Of a stretch of 64,000 bases of DNA, positions 16,037 through 24,707 are shown in pieces. Position 1 is the stretch's first letter; every line of letters begins with the position of its first letter. This stretch comes from Nocardia acididurans. Lineage in GTDB: Bacteria > Actinomycetota > Actinomycetes > Mycobacteriales > Mycobacteriaceae. The DNA lies in contig NZ_JAERRJ010000015.1 in NCBI RefSeq assembly GCF_016741815.1, positions 62,001 through 126,000 of the forward strand, given 5' to 3'. Under the pieces are notes generated by a model. That model searched no databases. It saw only the letters and a program-made list of their open reading frames with translations, and was not told where the DNA came from. The position numbers were made by a program, and so were the translations under genes.

Positions 16037-17380
16037 TCAGGTGCGGTTGATCCGGCTCGGGAATCGACGGAGCACGAAGATCGCGGTGGCCAGGAACAGC
16101 AGTAGGTAGCAGCCGGAGTAGAAGGGCACCGCGAACTGTGCCCACCAGGTGGGCAGGTCGTCGCGGGGGAGCATGAACAGGCCGATGCCGATGGGGTGCG
16201 GGGCGTCTTCGAGTGGCGGACGGTCGGGGTAGTTCCACCACCAGCAGAAGCTGATCAGGAAAACGAGGGCCGCGGGGAGCCACCGGTTGGGGGTGCGGGT
16301 GGTGAACGCGTGGTGCAGGGCCAGGACGAACAGCGGGACGAACCACACCCAGTGATGGCCCCAGGAGAACGGTGAGGCGCACGCCGCGGACATGCCTGCG
16401 ACGGTGACCGACAACAGGATTCGATCGGCGCGGTAGGCGAGCAGCGACGCGTAGAGGCCGAACAGCACCAGGGGGACCGCCACCAGCAGCCACATCCAGG
16501 CGGGGGCGACGTAGACCGTGGAGGTGGGGCCGTGCACCGCGAAACGCTCCACGTCGTAGAACCGCAACAGCTGAGCCAGGAATCCGTTGACCGATTGGTT
16601 GGCCGGGGAATCCACCGGGCCGACGCGCGCCGGCGTCCCGAACTGGCGACTCCAGTAGGTGAACGAGTCGGTGGGATGGATCAGGAAGCCGATGCCGATG
16701 GTGGCCACGAAAGCGGCTGTCGCCGTGCAGAATGCGCGCCACTGCCGGGTGCAGGCCAGGTAGACGAGAAAGAACGCGGGCGTGAGTTTGATGCCCGCCG
16801 CGATGCCGACGCCCACCCCGCGCAGTCCGGCCGATCGGGGTCGCGTCAGATCCCAGACCACCAGCAGTACCAGCATGATGTTGATCTGCCCGAGCCAGAT
16901 GGTGGAGCGGACCGGTTCGAACGCCGTGCACACCACCGCCAGCGCGAGCGCGAAAGACCAGGTGCGCCAGGTGTTCCGGTAGTTCAGCGAGCGCAGGCAC
17001 ACCGCGACCAGCGCGATCAGGGCCGCCATGATCGCCACCCACCACAGCGTCTTGGCCACCACCGGCACGGCATAGGTGAACGCCACGAACAGCACCGCGG
17101 CGAACGGCGTATAGGTGAATTCCATATCGAAGAAGACCGGCGCGTCGTACAGGCTGGCCCCGTACCGGATGGCCTCACCGCCCGCGGTGTAGACGTACTG
17201 GTCCACGTCATTGCTGAACAGCCCGTAGTACGGGTTCCCGATCGGAATCGCGTACACGTGCCAGGCCAGCACCCCCACCGCCGCGAGCACCGTGACCCAC
17301 AGCGCGGTGGGGGAGATGTCGTGCTGCCGTTGCTCTTTCGCGATCGAGGTGGTTCGTCTGCCGCGTGCCGTGATCGTCAT
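16037..17380 (-). CDS. GT87-family polyprenyl-phosphate-sugar mannosyl/arabinosyltransferase
   Basis: 447 aa polytopic membrane protein with about ten hydrophobic helices. The first extracytoplasmic loop carries SNDVDQYVYTAGGEAIRYGASLYD and FTYTPFAAVL, the usual acidic-loop pattern of GT-C enzymes of the DUF2029/GT87 family (PimE, AftC-like). SFSWGHH-type features appear as ASPFSWGHHWVWFVP. The donor would be a decaprenyl-phosphate sugar and the acceptor a cell-envelope glycan or glycolipid. It lies 42 bases downstream of an AftB-like gene on the same strand, so the pair is probably an operon for envelope glycan assembly. Confidence 0.88.
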   Translation of the reverse strand: MTITARGRRTTSIAKEQRQHDISPTALWVTVLAAVGVLAWHVYAIPIGNPYYGLFSNDVDQYVYTAGGEAIRYGASLYDAPVFFDMEFTYTPFAAVLFVAFTYAVPVVAKTLWWVAIMAALIALVAVCLRSLNYRNTWRTWSFALALAVVCTAFEPVRSTIWLGQINIMLVLLVVWDLTRPRSAGLRGVGVGIAAGIKLTPAFFLVYLACTRQWRAFCTATAAFVATIGIGFLIHPTDSFTYWSRQFGTPARVGPVDSPANQSVNGFLAQLLRFYDVERFAVHGPTSTVYVAPAWMWLLVAVPLVLFGLYASLLAYRADRILLSVTVAGMSAACASPFSWGHHWVWFVPLFVLALHHAFTTRTPNRWLPAALVFLISFCWWWNYPDRPPLEDAPHPIGIGLFMLPRDDLPTWWAQFAVPFYSGCYLLLFLATAIFVLRRFPSRINRT

Positions 17381-17422
17381 CGTCGGTGTGGATCCTCGCG
17401 TCGGGTCGGATGGGTGGTCGGG

Positions 17423-19339
17423 TCAGTTCGGCGGCAGCAACCGGCAGCGCTCGATCTCGTAGGCGGGAATGCGGTCGATCCGGGTGCCCGCGAAGGTGAG
17501 GGCCTGCACCAGATTGCGCCGGAACCGGGTGAGGTCCAGCGGTGCGCGCGAGGAGGCCAGCAGATCCTGAGTCTCCTGGCAGGACATGGCCGTTCGCGCC
17601 CGCCGGATCCACTGCTCGTCGATATGGGCGGCCAGCCACGGATGCCTGTCCACCACGCCGGTATCGGCCACCACCCAGCTGACGTTCAGATTCTTGTCGT
17701 GCCCGATCCGCCCGTCGGTCAGCCGATCAGAGTGTGCCGCAAGGGGATACGCCAGTCCGACGGGATCGATGACGCGCACGTCCAGGGGCAGGTTCATACT
17801 CGTCATCCCGAGGTTGAGGAAGTACACCGTATGCCCCGCGCCGCCCTCGGGGAGGGGTTGCGGTGGCGGCACCACGTACCAGTACGTCTGATCGGGCAGG
17901 TTGACCAGCAGTCCACCGTTCGGGGTCTCCGCGATATCGCGGAGCATGGGCCGCATCCGGGGATAGTCCAGATAGTCCTCGGCGCGAATGGGATGGTCGC
18001 GACCGGTGCCGAGGACGTAGTAGATGCGTTCGTCCACAATGCCGTTCGCGCGGATATCGGTGCCCTCGGTGATGGCCGTCGTCCGCGACGCCGCCACCGC
18101 CCACCCGGCCACGCCCAGCAGTGCCGCCACGACGACGAGGAAAGCCCGTGGAGCACTGCGCATATCGGTGATGCGAAGCGGCAGCACCATGACCGGCAGC
18201 AGCAGGCAGAACAACTGCGGCAGCAGCATCCGGCCGTGCATGAAATCCCCGCCGACCCGCAGCTCGTACACGGTGAGCACCACACCGCCTCCGACCATCA
18301 CGGCGACGACGGCGCCGGGCGATCGCATCCGCGCGCCCCACCCGCTCGACACGCGTTCCCGCACACCGTGTTCCCGCCGGGCGAGCAGCACCGCGGCCAC
18401 GGCCAGCAATATCAGCGGCAGCCACAGCAGATACGGCCCCGCCAGATCCCACAGGTAGATGCCGCCCTGCCGCCACTTCGCGCCCCCGGCGTCCTTGGCG
18501 ACAGCGGTATTCGGATAGGGCAGTCCGTAGTAGCCCATCCGCCAGATCTGATAGCCCACCGGCACCAGCCCGGCGGCGGCGATCGCCGAGGCCCGGAAGG
18601 CCCACGGCCGCAGCCGCGTCGGCGGCACCGGCGCGCAGACCAGCAGTAGCAGGGCGAGTCCGCCGACCACGGTCAGCTCCGGGCGCACCAGCGGCGCGAG
18701 CCCGGCCCAGCCCATCAGCGCGAGGAACGCGCCGGGACGCACCCGCTCGGCCCGCGACCACCGGACGAGCGACCACCACAGCACCGCCAGCCAGCAGATG
18801 ACCAGGCCGTTCTCCAACCCGGAGGTCGCGTAGTCGGCCGCGGGCGGCAATGCGATGTACACCAGTGCCCCGGCCGGAACCAGCAGTGCCGACCCCGCCC
18901 CGCCCCACAGCCGCGCCGCCCCCAGCATCGCGACGACGATCGCCGCTACCGACAGACTCAGCGCCGCCCCGAGTGCCACGTACTCCAGTCGCGCCTGCGT
19001 GAGCCAGCCGAAGAACCACACCACATAGGTCCACGCCGCACTGGTGTTGGTCTCCACCCGCTCGTCGAGGTTGAAGACCGGGCCGTTGCCCGCCAGCAGG
19101 TTCCGCACGGTGCGCAGCACGATCAACCCGTCGTCGGAGATCCAGCGCCGCTGCCATCCGCTCGCCGCGAACACCGCCGCGGTCAGTGCGATCCCGCTCA
19201 GGAGGACAGCCCGCGACAGCCGTTCTCCCCGATGCGAGGTATCCGCGGGCGGCCGCTCGAACGGTGTGGTCGGCGGCGCGAGGTCGGTGTCGTCCCGGTC
19301 GTGCTGCCCCGTCTCCACAGGTAAGACCGACACCGACAC
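17423..19339 (-). CDS. AftB-like arabinofuranosyltransferase (GT-C)
   Basis: 638 aa from GTG 19339, chosen because GGAGGG stands just upstream (19345-19350); a longer frame would start at 19381. The segment WISDDGLIVLRTVRNLLAGNGPVFN followed by ERVETNTSAAWT is the diagnostic acidic loop of AftB, the enzyme that adds terminal beta-1,2 arabinofuranose in mycobacterial arabinan. About ten membrane helices precede a soluble C-terminal domain rich in aromatic residues. AftB of M. tuberculosis has a similar length. This copy sits beside a GT87 gene, not beside the arabinan locus, so it may be a paralogue with a special acceptor. Confidence 0.85.
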   Translation of the reverse strand: MSVSVLPVETGQHDRDDTDLAPPTTPFERPPADTSHRGERLSRAVLLSGIALTAAVFAASGWQRRWISDDGLIVLRTVRNLLAGNGPVFNLDERVETNTSAAWTYVVWFFGWLTQARLEYVALGAALSLSVAAIVVAMLGAARLWGGAGSALLVPAGALVYIALPPAADYATSGLENGLVICWLAVLWWSLVRWSRAERVRPGAFLALMGWAGLAPLVRPELTVVGGLALLLLVCAPVPPTRLRPWAFRASAIAAAGLVPVGYQIWRMGYYGLPYPNTAVAKDAGGAKWRQGGIYLWDLAGPYLLWLPLILLAVAAVLLARREHGVRERVSSGWGARMRSPGAVVAVMVGGGVVLTVYELRVGGDFMHGRMLLPQLFCLLLPVMVLPLRITDMRSAPRAFLVVVAALLGVAGWAVAASRTTAITEGTDIRANGIVDERIYYVLGTGRDHPIRAEDYLDYPRMRPMLRDIAETPNGGLLVNLPDQTYWYVVPPPQPLPEGGAGHTVYFLNLGMTSMNLPLDVRVIDPVGLAYPLAAHSDRLTDGRIGHDKNLNVSWVVADTGVVDRHPWLAAHIDEQWIRRARTAMSCQETQDLLASSRAPLDLTRFRRNLVQALTFAGTRIDRIPAYEIERCRLLPPN

Positions 19340-19659
19340 CTGAACCCTCCGATCCGCACGAGCGTGAGACGACACCCCCACCGTCTCGATGAGGGGGTTG
19401 CGCTGGGTGGTAGAGCGTTTCGCCGGTCACGCCCGGTGGGGCGGTGGGCGGAGTTCGAAGCCGAAGCGGCCGAAATTCAACATAGCGGTTGGAATGCTCT
19501 CGGGCGTGCACCGCACCGTGCGTTTTCGGATGGATCGCACGAATATCGCGCCGTCAACGGGACATTCCCCCGATTCCGGTCAGCGGGTAACCGCCAGCGC
19601 AGGCGATAGCGGAACCCAGTGGCCCCAGCCCGCGCCGCCGCGCCTCCTCCCGTCTCGGG
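19340..19659. other. 320-bp gap between the AftB-like and TetR genes
   Basis: No convincing gene. Short frames here lack ribosome binding sites and are out of keeping with family patterns. The stretch should hold the promoter of the minus-strand AftB-like/GT87 pair; no clear -35/-10 pair was found. Confidence 0.3.
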
Positions 19660-20364
19660 TCAATCCTGGAAGCCCATGCCGCGCATGACAGTTCGAATAT
19701 GGGCCTGGTACAGCTCGGCGGGGTCGGCGGTGAGTTGAGCGATACTGCCGAAGGTTTCGCCGGTGATGAAGCCCTGGATCGAGGCCCAGGCGGTGATCAG
19801 AATTCCGGGCACCGGGGAGGCGGGCCACGCGTCGCCGCCCAGTAGTGGACCCGCCGCGAGTTCGGGTATCAGCGTGGCGGTGGGATCGGCGGTGCCGTCG
19901 GCGACCGCGTCGAAGTAGGGCTGCGCGATGGCCTGCATCAGGCGGCCCGCCGCCGGACCGGTCTCCTCCGGTCGCGCGTGATAGCCGGGGATCGGCGTGC
20001 CCGCGATCAGCGCGAATTCCGACGGGTTGGCCAGCGCCCAGCGCCGGGCGGCCTCGCAGCCGGCGCGCCAGCGGGCGGCGGGGTCGGCGCCCGCGGCGTG
20101 CTGTGCCTCGGTCATCGCCGCGGCGTACGCGTCATAGGAATCGATGCACAGTGCGGTGATCAGGGCGGATTGATTGTCGAAGTAGCGGAACAGCGCGGCC
20201 GGGGTGATCCGCATCTCGCGGGCGATGCCACGCAGCGACAACCCGCCGGTGCCCTCGGTCGCGAGCTGACGCCGGGCGAGCGTCTTGATCTCGGCGATGG
20301 TCTGGGCGCGGCGTTCGGCGCGCCGGGTGGGCGGCTGGTCGGGCTCCTGATCCGTGGCGGCCAC
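19660..20364 (-). CDS. TetR family transcriptional regulator
   Basis: 234 aa from GTG 20364, with AAAGGA six bases upstream. The N-terminal HTH is clear: RRAQTIAEIKTLARRQLATEG, then GLSLRGIAREMRITPAALFRYFDNQSALITAL. The C-terminal ligand domain is of the TetR_C WHG type (LITAWASIQGFITGE). It is divergent from a TIGR03083-family gene, and a good palindrome lies between the two starts, so it probably represses both. Confidence 0.92.
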   Translation of the reverse strand: MAATDQEPDQPPTRRAERRAQTIAEIKTLARRQLATEGTGGLSLRGIAREMRITPAALFRYFDNQSALITALCIDSYDAYAAAMTEAQHAAGADPAARWRAGCEAARRWALANPSEFALIAGTPIPGYHARPEETGPAAGRLMQAIAQPYFDAVADGTADPTATLIPELAAGPLLGGDAWPASPVPGILITAWASIQGFITGETFGSIAQLTADPAELYQAHIRTVMRGMGFQD

Positions 20365-20410
20365 GCGGGTCCTTTCGACGACATTCGCAAAAAGTAATCG
20401 ACGATCACAT

Positions 20411-20427
20411 AGTAATCAGTGTTTACT
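20411..20427. promoter_or_regulatory. TetR operator candidate
   Basis: AGTAATCAGTGTTTACT is palindromic at 14 of 17 positions (arms AGTAA and TTACT, matching inner bases). It lies 47 bases from the TetR start and 36 bases before the divergent gene. A second half-site-like AGTAATCG occurs about 15 bases away toward TetR. Confidence 0.6.
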
Positions 20428-20462
20428 GTTTGGGAAAGGCAGTCGAGGGTGAGGAGCCGACA

Positions 20463-21086
20463 GTGGGGACTACGAGATCGGAACTGCGCACGATGATCGC
20501 GCGCGAGCGGCGTGAGCTGGTGGAGCTGCTGCGGACGCTCACCCCGGAGCAGTGGCAGACCGAGTCACTGTGCGCCGGTTGGCGAATCAGCGACGTCGTG
20601 GCGCACCTGCTCTACGAGGCGACCCCGCCCGCGCGGTACGTCGGGGAGCTGATCCGGGCCCGGGGATCGGTCGACCGGCACAACGAGCACTACATCGCAC
20701 GCGGCCGGACCATGACGACCGAGGAACTCCTGGCCGCCTACGAAGCCACCGTCGACTCCGGTCTCGCCGCCCGCTGGGCCCCGCGAATCGGCCTCGCCGA
20801 CACCATGATCCACCAGCAGGACATCCGCAGGCCGCTGGGCGCGACCCGGCGGATACCGGCTCCGCACCTGCTCACGCTGCTGAAACACCCCGACCCCACG
20901 CTGCACCCGCGACCGCGCATGCGCGGCCTGCGCTTCCACGCCACCGACGTGGACTGGCAGCACGGCACCGGCCCGCTCGTCCAGGGTCCGGGCGAGGCGA
21001 TCTTCATGGCCGTCGCGGGCCGCACCATCGTCCTCGACGAGCTCACCGGCGGCGGCGTCGACATCCTGCGCGGCCGATTGCGCTGA
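20463..21086 (+). CDS. TIGR03083/maleylpyruvate isomerase-like family protein
   Basis: 207 aa from GTG 20463, which has GTGAGGAG six bases upstream. The N-terminal DinB-like four-helix bundle motif reads RRELVELLRTLTPEQWQTESLCAGWRISDVVAHLLYE, with His in VAHLL as a metal ligand candidate, and HQQDIRRPLG further on. This is the mycothiol-dependent maleylpyruvate isomerase N-terminal domain family, many members of which act in mycothiol-dependent reactions. The substrate is unknown. It is divergent from the TetR regulator. Confidence 0.85.
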   Translation: MGTTRSELRTMIARERRELVELLRTLTPEQWQTESLCAGWRISDVVAHLLYEATPPARYVGELIRARGSVDRHNEHYIARGRTMTTEELLAAYEATVDSGLAARWAPRIGLADTMIHQQDIRRPLGATRRIPAPHLLTLLKHPDPTLHPRPRMRGLRFHATDVDWQHGTGPLVQGPGEAIFMAVAGRTIVLDELTGGGVDILRGRLR

Positions 21087-21188
21087 GTTTCTGAGGTATG
21101 GCCCACAAGGTTCGCCGAACCCGTGGACGGGTGCGCCGCGCGGTATAGCCTTTCGCTATTCGGGCGGGCGCAAGACGCAGGAGGGGCG

Positions 21189-22187
21189 TTGGGCACTGAT
21201 CAGACTCTGCTGCACAGGTTCGTGATCTCGCAGTTGACGAGCATGGGCCTGGATCGAGCGCGGCTGATCCACGAGTGCGGTGTGCCCGAGTGGACCCTCA
21301 CCGGCAATGGCGTACACGTACCCAGCGAAACCTTCTCCCGGCTGTGGGAGGTCGGAGCGCGCGCACTGGACGATCCCGATGTGGCGCTGCGGGTCGCGAG
21401 CCGCTATCAACTCAAGGCGACCGGGCTCTACGACTACCTCTTCACCAGTGCGCCCACCCTCGGCGCGGGCCTGGCGACCTGTGGTCCGTACGTCAGCGCG
21501 GTCACCACCAACCATCGCTTCGACCTGGTCGATCTCGGCGACGGTCCGGCGCTGCGGCTCGATATGGTCGACGGCGGCGACATCACCCGCGATTTCACCC
21601 AGCTGTGGGGGTTGACCGCCGTGCTGACCCGGGCCCGGCGCGTGATCGACGCCCCGCTGAACCCGGTGCGCGTGCTGCTGCGCCGGTCCGCGCCGCGCCG
21701 GCTGGACGCCTACCGTGAGGTCTTCGGCGACGCCGTCCTCGAGTTCGGCGCGGACCTCGACGCCATGACCTTCCGCCCGGCCGACCTCGAAATGCCGCTC
21801 ACCACCGCCGATCCGGTCCTCGCCACGGTGCTGCGGCCCCTGGCCGACGCGCTGCCACCACCCCCGCCGCTGGTGACAGCCTGGCCCGAGCGCGTCGCGG
21901 TCGCCGTGGCCGAGGCTCTCGACGAGGGTGACATCTCCCTGGAACGGGTGGCGCGGCGGTTGGCCACCAGCCCGCGCACCCTGCAGCGCCGCCTGACCGA
22001 AGCGGGCACGACCTGGCGCCGCGAACTCGACCGGGCGCGTTCGGCCCGCCTGGCCGCGGCCTCCTCCGCCGGGCCGGTGAGTCGCGGGCGGCAGGCCCAG
22101 CTGCTCGGATACGCCGACACGGCCTCCATGCGCCGGGCCGCGCTGCGCTGGGCCGTTGTCACGCGGGCGCAGACGCCGCCCGCGTAA
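21189..22187 (+). CDS. AraC family transcriptional regulator (arabinose-binding N-domain type)
   Basis: 332 aa from TTG 21189, chosen because AGGAGG lies four bases upstream; the open frame runs back to 21123. The N-terminal half (LTSMGLDRARLIHECGVPEWTL, then VALRVASRYQLKATGLYDYLFTSAPTLG) is the AraC-type ligand domain of the OruR/MmsR group. The C-terminal HTH includes ISLERVARRLATSPRTLQRRLTEAGTTWRREL and LLGYADTASMRRAALRW; the second recognition helix is slightly divergent from the usual GFSDQSAFSRAFRRW. Target genes are not obvious; the TIGR03083 gene upstream is a candidate. Confidence 0.9.
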   Translation: MGTDQTLLHRFVISQLTSMGLDRARLIHECGVPEWTLTGNGVHVPSETFSRLWEVGARALDDPDVALRVASRYQLKATGLYDYLFTSAPTLGAGLATCGPYVSAVTTNHRFDLVDLGDGPALRLDMVDGGDITRDFTQLWGLTAVLTRARRVIDAPLNPVRVLLRRSAPRRLDAYREVFGDAVLEFGADLDAMTFRPADLEMPLTTADPVLATVLRPLADALPPPPPLVTAWPERVAVAVAEALDEGDISLERVARRLATSPRTLQRRLTEAGTTWRRELDRARSARLAAASSAGPVSRGRQAQLLGYADTASMRRAALRWAVVTRAQTPPA

Positions 22188-22199
22188 CGCGGTGACCGC

Positions 22200-22391
22200 T
22201 CAACTCTTCAAGTAGCTGGCGGCAATGCCCCAGAACAGATTTCGCTCCATCACCTCGAAATCCCAGCCCTCGGTGATGGCGTGCGAGACGTCGACGATGC
22301 CGGGCACGTCGAAATCCTCACGGGTTGCCGTGCCCTTGGCTTCCAACGCTGCGATCACGTAGGCCTCGGCGCATTCTCGGGAATGTGGCAC
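22200..22391 (-). CDS. Small hypothetical protein
   Basis: 63 aa from GTG 22391, with GAGGAG seven bases upstream. The protein is acidic and mixed alpha/beta (ECAEAYVIAALEAKGTATRE, then GWDFEVMERNLFWGIAASYL) with no signal or membrane segment. I do not recognise a family. Ribosome binding site and amino-acid composition support a real gene. It is convergent with the AraC gene, with 12 bases between the stops. Confidence 0.65.
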   Translation of the reverse strand: MPHSRECAEAYVIAALEAKGTATREDFDVPGIVDVSHAITEGWDFEVMERNLFWGIAASYLKS

Positions 22392-22515
22392 GGTGTCTCC
22401 TCACAGGCAACTCGGTACGGTTTTCCAGTGTTGCTCCGTAGTCGCTGCTCGGCCAGTGCGAAACGTGCCAGCATGGGGCAAACGCGCCAACCCGCCGCTG
22501 GGACAGGGGATCAGG

Positions 22516-23427
22516 TCAGGCCGCGCCCCAGTGCTGTTCCATGAGAACGCCTTTCGTGGCCAGCCAGGCCACCGGATCGATCTTCACGTGATTCTGATCC
22601 CAGATCTCCAGGTGCAGATGGGGTCCCGTGGACTGGCCCCGGTTGCCGACCGTCGCGATCACGTCACCGGCGTTCACCCGATCGCCGGCCTGGACGAAGT
22701 ACTCGTTGACGTGGCCGTACACCGCGATGGTGCCGTCGTCCTGCTGCACCCGCACCCACTGGCCGAACCCGGACGCCTGCCCGGCCTCGATCACGGTGCC
22801 GCCCAGCACCGAATGAATCGGCGTCCCCAGCGCGTCGGCGATATCCACCCCGTAATGGAATGAACCCCAACGGCTTCCGAAGTTGGAGCTGATCTCCCCG
22901 CCCACCGGCAGCACGGCCGGGGCGGCGGAGAACTGCGGCGCGGCCTCCGGCACGATCTGCTGAATCTGCGGTGCGATCTGCTGCTGCAGGCCATTGATGA
23001 CCTGCTCGGCCTGCGCCAGCGGACCCGAGATCTCCGGTGGCAGACCGGCGATGCCGAAGGGCGCGACCGCCGGCGCGGCGGGCGCGGGCTCCTGCGCCAC
23101 CTCCTCCGGCGCCTCGGCGACCTGCGGCGCGGCCGGGATGGCCCCGGGCACGGCCTCATTGAGGAATTGCACGGCCGCCGGACCGAAGACGTCTTCGATG
23201 ACACCCTCGAGGCCCTGATCGGCCGGTGGCGGAACCGGTGCGGCGACGGCGGCGGCGGGTGTCAGCTGCGCGGCCGTGCTGAGCAGTGCGCCGGTGGTCA
23301 CCGCGGCGCCCGCCACGATCCGGAATCGACCTGTCACATCGGCGCGATGGGTGGGGACCTCGGTGCCAACCTCACCGAGTAGATCCTTGACGGAAACGGA
23401 ACCGGGTGTCACTCGGTGATGCGGCAC
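22516..23427 (-). CDS. Secreted M23 family metallopeptidase
   Basis: 303 aa. A cytoplasmic N-terminus of about 35 residues leads into a signal/anchor (FRIVAGAAVTTGALLSTAAQLTPAAA). A Pro/Ala-rich linker with predicted helices follows, and residues 190-295 are the LytM/peptidase M23 domain: zinc ligands in HYGVDIA and HLHLEIW, with VYGHVNEYFV between. It should cut peptidoglycan cross-bridges or stem peptides outside the cell. The GTG start has AGGAC upstream. No c-di-AMP riboswitch consensus was seen in its leader. Confidence 0.93.
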   Translation of the reverse strand: MPHHRVTPGSVSVKDLLGEVGTEVPTHRADVTGRFRIVAGAAVTTGALLSTAAQLTPAAAVAAPVPPPADQGLEGVIEDVFGPAAVQFLNEAVPGAIPAAPQVAEAPEEVAQEPAPAAPAVAPFGIAGLPPEISGPLAQAEQVINGLQQQIAPQIQQIVPEAAPQFSAAPAVLPVGGEISSNFGSRWGSFHYGVDIADALGTPIHSVLGGTVIEAGQASGFGQWVRVQQDDGTIAVYGHVNEYFVQAGDRVNAGDVIATVGNRGQSTGPHLHLEIWDQNHVKIDPVAWLATKGVLMEQHWGAA

Positions 23428-23559
23428 AGCTCGTCCTAGCGTCGATCGGCAATACCGTTGCAGCGCACGGCGTTACCGGATGGTTAGGCAAACCCGACGC
23501 GCAACGTGACAGAAAGAGTACCCATTCGTGACCATCCGCAGGTCATTTCTTCGGAATAC

Positions 23560-23703
23560 GATCCTCACTATGCTTCCACGGTGGCCGACGGTGATCGACC
23601 ACGCTCGTTCGAGATGCGCGATCGTGTCCGGCAGGCGCCGCAGCCATTCGGTGGCCCCGACCGAGCGGGCTTTCGCCTCGACCAGGGCAGGAACGTTGAT
23701 CAC
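23560..23703 (-). pseudogene. Remnant of an APH(6)/streptomycin-kinase-like gene
   Basis: On the minus strand a frame from GTG 23703 reads INVPALVEAKARSVG, then EWLRRLPDTIAHLERAWSITVG. This matches the N-terminal pattern of aminoglycoside O-phosphotransferases of the StrA/APH(6) family (VP..L......G..W...LP.......W.L..G). The similarity fades after about 45 codons and the downstream kinase domain is missing. It occupies the leader of a divergent secreted-protein gene. The assignment rests on a short stretch only. Confidence 0.42.
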
Positions 23704-23757
23704 ACCCCGTATCCTGGCGGAACCACGACCCGTGGCGCCAACTGGAAGGGATCGGCC

Positions 23758-24147
23758 ATGAGGGGTATGCGCAGTGGTGTTGCCGGGGCGGCGTCGGCCG
23801 CCGTGCTCATGGGGGTCGTGCTGGGTGCGCCGCCGGCGCTCGCGGATCCGCCGCCGGTCGTGCAGTTCGGATTCCACAACGGCTACTGCTCGACATTCGA
23901 CCTGAACGTGCCGGCGAATACGCCGTTCTTCATCGATGTCGACACCAGCTTCCAGTTCACCGATATGTCGGAGTTCCGGATTCCCGCGCTGAAGATCCGG
24001 GTGATCCTGCCGAGCGCCTACTTCAATCCGCATGCGCGGGTGGAGGTTCCCGCACAGCCGCCCGGGCCGATCCCCTTCGAGGCCATGACGCCCACCACGA
24101 CGGGCAGCGCGGGCAAGGGCTGCTGGGGGACCATCCACGTCTGGTGA
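23758..24147 (+). CDS. Small secreted protein of unknown function
   Basis: 129 aa from ATG 23758, with GGAAGGG seven bases upstream. A Sec signal peptide is clear (RSGVAGAASAAVLMGVVLGAPPALA, cleavage after ALA). The mature part has two cysteines far apart (GYCSTF and KGCWG) that could form a disulfide, and many Pro, Phe and Val residues, suggesting a small beta-rich domain. I do not recognise the family. It is convergent with the DoxX gene, nine bases between stops. Confidence 0.78.
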   Translation: MRGMRSGVAGAASAAVLMGVVLGAPPALADPPPVVQFGFHNGYCSTFDLNVPANTPFFIDVDTSFQFTDMSEFRIPALKIRVILPSAYFNPHARVEVPAQPPGPIPFEAMTPTTTGSAGKGCWGTIHVW

Positions 24148-24156
24148 GGTGCGACC

Positions 24157-24678
24157 TCAGCTGCGGATGAGCAGGGTGACGCCGCCGGCGATCACGGCCA
24201 CGGCGATGGCGGCGAGACCGTAGACGAGCCGGTGGTTGCGCAGGGCGGGCAGGTAGTTGTCCACGGCGATGCGGCCCGGACCGGTGAGGGCCAGGGCGGC
24301 CGCGCCGATGGCGAGGACGAGTTCGTACTCGAAACCCTTGGGGGCGAAGAACGCGTCGGTGCCGTGCACGGCGATGGCATTGATCATGGTGCCGAGGATG
24401 GCGGCGGCGGCCAGCGGGGTGAGCAGGCCGAGTGCCAGGGCCAGGCCGCCGAAGGTTTCGCTCAGACCGGCGATCAACGCCATGGCCTCGCCCGCGGGAT
24501 AGCCCTTGGCGCTGAAGAATTGGCCGGTGCCGGAGATGCCGCCGCCACCGAACCAGCCGAACAGCTTCTGTGAGCCGTGGGCGGCCATGGTGAGACCGAT
24601 GGCCAGGCGGAGCAGGAGCAGGCCGAGGTCGGTGCCGGTCCGGTCGGTGGTGGCCGCGGGGGCGGTTGTGGTGGTCAT
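24157..24678 (-). CDS. DoxX family membrane protein
   Basis: 173 aa from ATG 24678. Four hydrophobic helices and the DoxX motifs LLLRLAIGLTMAAHGSQKLFGWFGG and FGGLALALGLLTPLAAAAI are visible. DoxX proteins act in membrane redox processes; the Bacillus homologue CatD is co-expressed with a dioxygenase (CatE) for quinone/catechol detoxification. Here the gene follows a LigB-type dioxygenase by 29 bases, and a MarR regulator is divergent, repeating that arrangement. The start follows AAGGAGTTCC on the minus strand, a good ribosome binding site. Confidence 0.92.
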   Translation of the reverse strand: MTTTTAPAATTDRTGTDLGLLLLRLAIGLTMAAHGSQKLFGWFGGGGISGTGQFFSAKGYPAGEAMALIAGLSETFGGLALALGLLTPLAAAAILGTMINAIAVHGTDAFFAPKGFEYELVLAIGAAALALTGPGRIAVDNYLPALRNHRLVYGLAAIAVAVIAGGVTLLIRS

Positions 24679-24707
24679 CGGAACTCCTTGTGTCCGTGGG
24701 TGATCGG

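Noticed and set aside
23428..23530. c-di-AMP (ydaO) riboswitch before the M23 peptidase
   Set aside because: Such riboswitches often precede cell-wall peptidases in actinomycetes, but the conserved core bases were not found in the leader.
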